The translations under genes were made by a program, and so were the position numbers. Under the pieces are notes generated by a model. The model did no database searches and was not told the DNA's origin. It saw only the letters and a program-made list of their open reading frames with translations. This document shows positions 52,501 to 61,500 of a stretch of 64,000 bases of DNA, in pieces. Every line of letters starts with the position of its first letter. Position 1 is the stretch's first letter. Source of the stretch: Sclerodactyla briareus (taxonomy: Eukaryota; Echinodermata; Holothuroidea; Dendrochirotida; Sclerodactylidae); NCBI GenBank assembly GCA_026419785.1, contig JAODTK010004265.1, positions 1 through 64,000 of the forward strand, read 5' to 3'.

Positions 52501-55500
52501 ATGGAAATTTATTGCGTATGGAAATTTATTGCCAGAGTCATGGTAGCAAGAAAGTCAGAACTAACGTTTACGTGATATAAATGAAAAGCTTCGATCTACC
52601 CATTCAACAAACGTTGTGTTGGTTCTGACATTTCTACAAAGGCATTTTTCGTAACCCAGGGACCCATGCCCACGAAATTACCGAATTTTGACAATGCTAT
52701 AGTTCAACAGATTTGTTTATTTCTCGATTGTAGTTTCTATCTCAGTAATACAATAGATTACTACAGTTAGTGTAGCTCGTAGCTGGAAAGGCGGAGTGAA
52801 TGAACTTTGAAAGTTTGGGAATTGAATTAAGCCCTACAGTTTGATGACAGCTGATTTGATGATTATTCGTGCAGTCGAAACACACACGACAGGTGTTCGT
52901 TCAGTGGAAGAACGGGATGTCGGCCACCATGACCCATCCTGGTTGTCCATGCCAGGCATACATGCGAACCTAAGGGGCCACTAAAGGTAGTTTACAATTA
53001 TAATCCGAATCAAGCACCAGAAGTCTTCAGAATGTGCCCACTTTCATTCACCTCGATTCAATAACTAAAGCCCAATTGAGGAGAAGTAGAGTAACAATTG
53101 CCCTGGCACACTAAAATTCAGGGCCCCAAAAAAAACAAATGGGTTTGTGCAGCCCTGTTGAACTGAACAAACGCGCTTCTCATTGTTCAGCATCTAAGAC
53201 AACCCATTGACCGTGGTATTAGGCATTGTATTCTGAGATATTCTGTTATTATCAAGTTTTTTGTTTTGTAAATACCAAAGTAGCCCACACACAATTTGTT
53301 ATTTCTGTGAGGCTAACCGACGGAATAATGAACAATGTAAAATACTGATGCAAATATGCAAAATTATTGAAAATCATGTAAATTTCGGTGAGGTGGAAAA
53401 TACAATTGCAACTCAATGACACAGTGCATCTTGTGAATTCTTACCATGCTTGGAGACAGTACGCATATGAATACATGTGTCACCGAAGATTAACTATCTG
53501 CCCATTTATTGGCACGCTTCTGGCAACTTCAAGATCCTCCTGAGTGCGTGGTTCCCAGACTCAGACCGCCTCCAAAGGCCTTCCTGTGTCGATACCTCGG
53601 AGGGAAGAATCGCTTCCTGATTGGTTAAGCTCAGGATGATACGGTCGACGTGCCCAATTGGTTGACGCTGGTTAAGACTATGTGTTGTTAGATTCTTGTC
53701 GGTATATTATTGCGGCACTTTCGCACGCATTGGATTTGGTATTGTGTCTTTTCTTAAATGTCAGTTTATATTCATAAGATCCCGGTTTGAAAAAAAAATC
53801 TCTAAACAGTATCTGGGTATATTGACATCCTGTTAACAGTCGTACAGAGTGGTAGCAGTGGCTTCTACGCACGCGACATTCTGGGATTAAAATTCCCAGT
53901 CAGTCCCAGACCTTTTCCCTAGGTGGCTGTACGCGCAGTTTTTGCCATGGCGAGGTGTTAGTCTTCACTTCAGGTTCTGCTGGTGTAATGCAGTGTTTTA
54001 CTGAGTTTCTAGGGTGTGTCTTGGGATATTTGCATAAGCTAGTCAGTTTACTGTAAGCAGTCACATGGAGCATCTAATCTTCTGCTCTGCCATTCCGAGA
54101 AGTGGTTTGATTCCTGGAATTAACTGATCTCTCTCCGTTTGAGAAATAAAATGATCGTCCGGGAGGCCGATCGGATTGGGTTCACCCCTGCCTTCATCTG
54201 AGCCGGTCGAGAAGGAAAGGCGAGTTATCACCGGGGCTTCATTCACATTCCTCATTCTTCCTGAACTCCTAAATCAAATAAGAATAAATCTGATAGAATC
54301 AAATCAATCGAGTCTACTGATTGTGGCCCATGGCTATTTTCTCCTGCTGTGGGGCACTGATATTTTGCCGACTTGGAGGCTCCATGCAAAACATTTGAGG
54401 CAGCAGGTCCATTTGGAACCTTTGATATACTCCGAGCGGGGATCGCAAAATAGAGAAGATTCACTCTACCCCTCACTCAGGTCTGACATTCATTGTATCA
54501 GTGACAGCATTTTTCTTTTTCAATTCATCATGCAGCCCTTCTGGAACTTGTCCTGCCCAACTTGTCCTGTTCGTCCAGTCCTTTGGGATATCCTGTTTAC
54601 GACGTCAGGAAAATTGTTGTCTCTCTCTTCAGATTTATTTTGGAGAGTATAGCCTAATGACGAACTCTCCAAATATTTGCCTTGAGACAAATTAGTGAAA
54701 GTGTGGAATTGTGGGGGGATCTTTGGTCACTAGATAGCCCACTTTGTTTTGTTGTTCCTCCTTTTGAGACCTCAATCTTCCAGGCGTAGCTACTATGTTG
54801 CTGTCTCACTCCATGCTGCGGTCCAAATTTTGATGACCTATGATTATCTATTTCTTAAACTTCTTTCCAAAGTCCCCCTAGAATGCTCCCATGTTATCCT
54901 GCCGCTCTTCTTCCAACAGTAACTCTTAGCACACCTAGACGCAGCTGCGGACCAAATGCCTTCAGCCCTGGAGCTCGCCGTGGCCTTAAGAGCTATGTGG
55001 CGAGGCTTGTGGCGGTACAGCAGATGAGGGGGCCACAGGGGGCGTGCCGGATTCACAATAAGGCCTGCTGCACTGCCGATGACCTGAACAGGCGTCCGAG
55101 GCCGAAAATGGTAATGGCCGTCATGAGATTGGCTTGCCATTGATGATAATATATAAAACAAAGGTTGGTTCTTTAATGTTAGCTGCATTGGGATGGTTTG
55201 CAGTCTTCTATGCCAGTTGTGGTTTGCATGCCAAAAAATTAACTGGTACAAAATAATCACCAAAGGATTGCGAAATTGATAGATGACACTGGATAGTAGT
55301 TTGATATTTTATGTTGCTGAACTGGCAGGCCATGGTAAAGGTAGGACTAGAAAATTCCTAGATGGGGCAATTCTGAGAGATTTACGAGAGCTTGTAATTC
55401 ACTAGCAACCAATGTATTTGATTTGTTTACATTTGTGTCTGGATAACAGACACTGAAACATATACAATGGTGATGATGATACAACTCTCTCAAGTTGTCT

Positions 55501-58500
55501 TTTTCTTTTCTATCATCAGCCTCAACATCAAACCTACTGTTGCTGATATTGAGCTAAAGAGGACAAACCAGCCGTATCGGCATCAAGGACGGAGGAGCCG
55601 TGGAACCAGCCCGCTGTCACCGTCAGCTGAAAAGGTCAGATGATCACAGACAGCACTCACTCACGTCCCTCTCTGACTCTGCACTTTAGAAGCTGCTTTC
55701 CTATGGGGCAGACATATCGTGTTCACTATTGGCGAGGATCATTGCTTCATACCTCACATTTGAAGCACTTAGCAAAAAGAAGGCACCTCTGGTAGGTGCA
55801 ACGGAACGGAGAAGGAATACACTCATCAAGGTGCTTCTCAGGGGTAGCGGAGGAAAAGGGGGGTTGGTGGTTGCTATATGGTTGCAATCATTCTATAAAC
55901 ATGTCTTCCCTACACCTCCACCCCTAACCTGACACATCCACCCCATCCTAACACTCCTAACACTCACCACTACTACCGCATTCAAAAAAACCCCCATCCT
56001 AACCCATCCACCCCTATCCTACATTTCAGCCTTAATAGTTGCTATATGCTATATACAGGTCCCCCCGTGCACATCCACCCCCATCCTAACAAATCCACCC
56101 CCATCCTCAACACAGCCACTCCCATCCAACACATCCACCCCATCCGAACACATCCACCCCCATTCTACTCGATCCAACCTGAATGGTTCCTATATCTATA
56201 AAACAGGTCTCCCCTAGCACATATGCCACTACCCCCTACACAGCCACCCCCATCCTAATACCTCGCACCCCCATCCTAAGCAACATCCACCCCCTTCCTA
56301 GACATTGAGCCGAAATGGTTGTTATATGCTATAAACAGTTCTCCCTTAACACACTGCCCCTACCCAACACATACACCCCCATCCTATACCATCCATACAT
56401 GCATGGACGTTGATCATAGCCGTATGCCGTTGCATATTTGTCTACCCCGTACATACCATTACTGTCCATTTATTTTGTACTACAGCTCCTGATTGAGTAC
56501 AACATCGTCTCAACCAGAGACAGAAATACTACAGCATTACAGAAGGTGAGGCTCGTTCAGGTTTTGTAAAATTGATTCTGATAATTTGGTTTTGTGCGGG
56601 GCGGATCAGCATTCATTTCCACAATTGGGGCCCTGAAATTTACTTCTGAATCAGGCATCTCATCTGGTGACTTTTGCGAAAAATAATCAGCTTTTATTTT
56701 AATTCAGCTGATTCAATCAACACACTTTTTGGAAACAAACGTTGGCACCTTGTTAAATTCCTATGCATGCTACCCGGAACTCAAAAGAGGCAAAAAAAGA
56801 GGAGGGCTAAACCCTCCTAATAGAAGATGCATATAATAATGGGTTTTGCAAGTGGTCTTAAACTTCAAAAAAGAACTGATAATACAATAGTGGTTATATT
56901 GTGGGGAACAGGAAACCTATGTCCGGAGCCCAAACACCAACTCAATATGATGTTCCATTATTTAGATAAATGAGGGAGAGTCCCCATTGCACCATGTTGA
57001 CATGATCAACAGAGAATATCACATTACTCCCCACGACCTGTAAGTATCCGGTTATATTATGGTTTTGGTGTGTAGCCCGCAGTCCCAGGCCCGCCGCCTC
57101 CAGAAACTTTAGGCGTTAGCGCAATAACTCTTTAAGGCTTATCCGATTGATTTGAAACTTGGTACACAGTTTCCGCCCCCAGTGAAATCTGGATGAGTTT
57201 GGAAGTGGGCATCACTGCAATGCTGGGTCGCTAATTTGCAAATTTACGCAATTTTTCAAGTTAGTCGGATTTTGACGAAACTTTTTGGGTATGGACTATA
57301 GTTAATCCTGAAAAATGTGGAGGTCATTTCAAAGGGCTCGGAAGGTCAAATTGCCATACAATGTTATGCGATTTCCAAACTTGGGCAGATTTGAACGTAA
57401 AAAAAAACCTTGGTGGATGGGGACTATAGTTGATCCCAAAAAATGTGGAGGTCATTTGAGGTCATCAGAGGTCAAATTTGCATAATGTTATAACATTTTC
57501 CAAACTTTGTTAGATTGGAACAAAACTTGGTTGATATGGTGGAACACATTTGTTTCTGACGAAGTTAAAGGTCTTTTCGAGGCCTCGTGGGTCAAAGTTG
57601 CATAGTTTATTTGACTTTCTTGTAACTTACAAGGATTACAACAAACTTGTGGATGAGGCATCTTAGATACTTCTTCCCAATGATTGATCAAAAGCAGGGA
57701 GATACATGTGGGCGGTAGTTACACCCGCCTACACATGTCCTGGTTTAGTCCATTGTTTCATTGTGTTAACTGACTCAACATTTTGCAGAGGTTCTACTCT
57801 CTTTCTCTTTTGAAAGTACAATCAGAGCTATCATCCCTCTCTCCTCAACACACTTATTACTTCATGTAAAACTTTTTCGTGCAATTTTGATGGAAAAAAA
57901 GTATGTTTGCAGGGTTTGTACAGTATGAACTCAAATGGGGAAAAGTGTGGAAAATCGATATTTTGCCAATTCAGCCTGGTGACACAATCTAACTCCACCT
58001 GGTTTGGATGTGCTCATACTTGGTTTGTAGGTTTACCATAATGATACATGTCCTATCCGACTTTGGAAATCAGTCAAATCTCTAAGATCAACAGAGTCGA
58101 AAAATATTGGTATATCGTACATGTTCCCAATATTGATCCCTTAACATTGACACTCTCAGTCTCAGATGGGATCAGTCCAAGGACTCACTCCTCTTTTAGA
58201 TATCCTGGTTTATTTTCTCTAACCTTTCAACATTTATTATATGGCAAATGAGTGGGGGGGGGGGACAAGCTTGTTGCACCTTCCTGGATCCAGCCCTTGA
58301 CCGTACATTGCATTTGCTGGCTACCAAGATGTCACTGATTGCTCTTGTTTGCTTGTGTTCAGATGTTTTGATGCAAGACCAGCCAAGGAAGCAACAACCA
58401 AGAAAAAAAAGAAACCATCATCGTCATCATCATCAGCTGAGAGTACCTTTATGTGGTACTAAGGCGTCTCAGAGGTCTGTTCACCATGATGAATGACAGG

Positions 58501-61500
58501 CTAGTATGATTATCACCATCACTCTAACAGCAGTCTCCATCAGCTTTGTTCAGTTGCCTACATCAAGGGGTGAGCCAGCCTCTCTTTCTCTTGAAGTGAC
58601 ATGTGTCGTTGGCAATAAACAAACAGGAAAAGAAGTATGTGGCTGTATAGTACGGTTTGTAATATCTTTGGAGCACTTCGTCATGTCTTTGAGGCGAAAG
58701 GGCATGATATCAACTTGCAAGTCATCAAGTTGTCTGCACAATTTACCAGTGGTGGCGTCGAGATTCCTATTACCTGTTTGTCCCTTTGGGAAAACCTGGG
58801 TTCAAATTCCGAGTAATCATTTGATCAATGGTCGACGATCAATCGTACAATTGGAAATGAATGTGACTGCTCATACGATCATGTCAATATTCACACCAAA
58901 TGGTCTGAATTCTGGATTTCACCCCAATCTGAAGCGAACTCTCTTTGTTTTCTGTCCCACCATTTGAAGAAGTTTTCTTCCCCGGTGTACGAGGAGCTTG
59001 GCTCGGGGTAAGCACACTCTCCGGACACCCACTGTATAAGAGACGTCACCCTGAACAGACTACTGGACCACTTCAGCAAGAAGCTGCGACCAACTGGTAA
59101 GTTTTAAAACTGGAGAGATAATGGTTCAAGTAGTGGAAGGTGGGATCGTCCCCTTGTCGATATGCTCTTGTGTTGCATACGTCAATTGTTGAGTTGGTTG
59201 CAGGTTGGTCAAAGTGAAAAATTGAACGTGAATAATTTCGTGCGACCTGATATGGAGGAATGATCTACTTTTTCAACCTGGCAGCTAATTTGATTCTTCC
59301 TGCTTAGAGAAGAATCAGACACTTTGTCAAAATCAGACCCAAACCGTTGGGGGGCTCCAAGCATAATCATTAGACAACTAGAGCATGTGGCTCGACGCAT
59401 GCCCCCAACTTGGAGGTAGCCTCTGGGTTTGTTCAGCAGGTCTGCTTGCATATAGCTCACTGGATGGCCACTCATGGGTGTGGCGGCATCCTGATTAGGC
59501 CTACCCACAACCTGGAGTGGTCAACATTTGCTTCTTTGTAGGTCGAGCATCTTAATAGGGTTAGACCCCTCTGCATCATCAGGGCCATTGTGACTATCGC
59601 ACAATCACTAGATTTTGTGTGCAAGGTCCGCTGTGCAAACCGGAAAACCACTCCCCGCGTGCAAGTAACACTGATGCTCCATGGGGGGGTTTTTTTTAAA
59701 AAAAATACTACAGGCGTAGCTGGGATGACTGTACCAACCCAATTTGGCATTTAACCGAATCCCATCTAAATGCATCCAAAAATAAAACACCATAAATGAG
59801 TCTCATTGGAAGCTGTCACCACTGAACAATTGGAGTTTCAAGGGCTGCCTATTGTCAGAGCACCTTTTGAATGATAGAATCTGGGTGCAATTGATACGCC
59901 CAATGGCATTGGATGAGTGCCATTATGTTTGCATTTAGATGCATCTTTGGATGCAGTGCACCACTGAAATAGTTTGTATGACTGCCCAAACCTCATAGTC
60001 CTAGCACTGTGCCAATGCCTTGGGTACACTTCATTACCCTAAGACATTTCATCATGCCCTTTCATTCCCCCCGTTTTGTGTCACAGGCCCACCAGACCTT
60101 TGCCTAATGGAAACCCGGGCAGCAGCAGTTGTAGTAACAAGCATGGCGTGGATCATTTTTTTAAGTGGTAGCAAAGCGTAACAAACCCAAGTGCCCCGGG
60201 TGTGAGCAGGTACCTTAATTGTGACCATGTATACATATGTGGTTACATTCTTGCCAATCATGCGGCAGATGGTAACTGTTCTCGCTACGCTGCTGCTGGG
60301 ATTCCTCTGTCCTGACAACGTGGCCTAATACACTGGCCTCCTGTCAAACTCTCACCACACCCCCGCGCCCCAATATTTCTTTTGCATCTCAAAAAGTCAG
60401 CTACATTCATTGTTCAACAACCTGATCACTCTGTCCAGATTCTCCCACTCGTCATGTTCCATGTGGGGTTATCAACACAGTGAAAAATTATTGTGCCTGG
60501 CTCTCTTTGAGATCAAGGCCTGAATGCTCAACCATTCCACAAGCTCCATGATTTGATTTTTATATGCTTGAATTCAATCCTGGGACGGGATTCAGCATCT
60601 ATACATTCAAGCGTGGTGTGTGTAAGTTCAGACTGCCTGGTTGGCTCAAGTCAACTTTGGTACTTTTGACCATGTACAGGCTGAGTTCAACATGCCTGGT
60701 CAGAATGAAGGTGACACTGGTGGTGTGTTCCCCATCATGAGTACTTGAAATACTAATCATTTTAGTACAAATCGGGCATTCATTTTCGGGGAAAAGGGAA
60801 AAGTAAAATTAGGATAATTTGGGTGAGATATTTCAACTTGGCAGTTGTTTTCCCCTATGATTAGTACAGGATGGCAATTTATTTCATTTTAGTGTGAGTC
60901 AGGGGTAACATGGGAAAAAGTGGAAACTTTGAAATTCTGGTACGCAGACAATTTTGCCTTGGTCACATAATATCTTGGATATCAGAAGTCCACCAAGCCT
61001 GGCCTGGAGAATTCAAACACTGTATTGTCCAAAGAATCCTCACGCTTCTTGGCTTTCTAGTTCACGCCATTTTAACTCTTGCTCCGTTATCTAAGTGTTG
61101 GCGTCTTCCTTTTCTCACATTTGAAGGCCCCATATACTCCACCAACAGAACACCTGATCTGTGAAAGGTCTGGGTGAGTTATAGCCGATGCTCATCTTAG
61201 TCTTACTATCTGTACCCCCCTCCAGAGAAAAAAAAAACATGTCCCTATATTCCACGCATGTTACATGTGATTTCATCCTCTAATTATCAGCATATGCATG
61301 TTCAAAATAACACCTTCTAGGTTTGAACTTGTGCTGTTCTCACCTTTTTAGACATTTAACCTTCTCTTGCCATAGGCAATTTAGTCAGCATCTGATATAT
61401 CCCCTCAACATGCCATGATGATGGTAATGTCGAATTCGATATAGCGCTTTACCACCAAGGCAACCCAAGCGGCTTACAGACATTACCCCGATCATAGGAA

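Noticed and set aside
54176-54652. 158-codon plus-strand open frame
   Set aside because: Its 5' two-thirds run through a dispersed repeat (copy of 29320-29740); only the last part is real, as INTS1 exon 29, and in that part the true frame shifts.
58506-58967. 153-codon plus-strand open frame
   Set aside because: No family resemblance; it ends just before a better-supported exon acceptor and has no donor or conserved residues.
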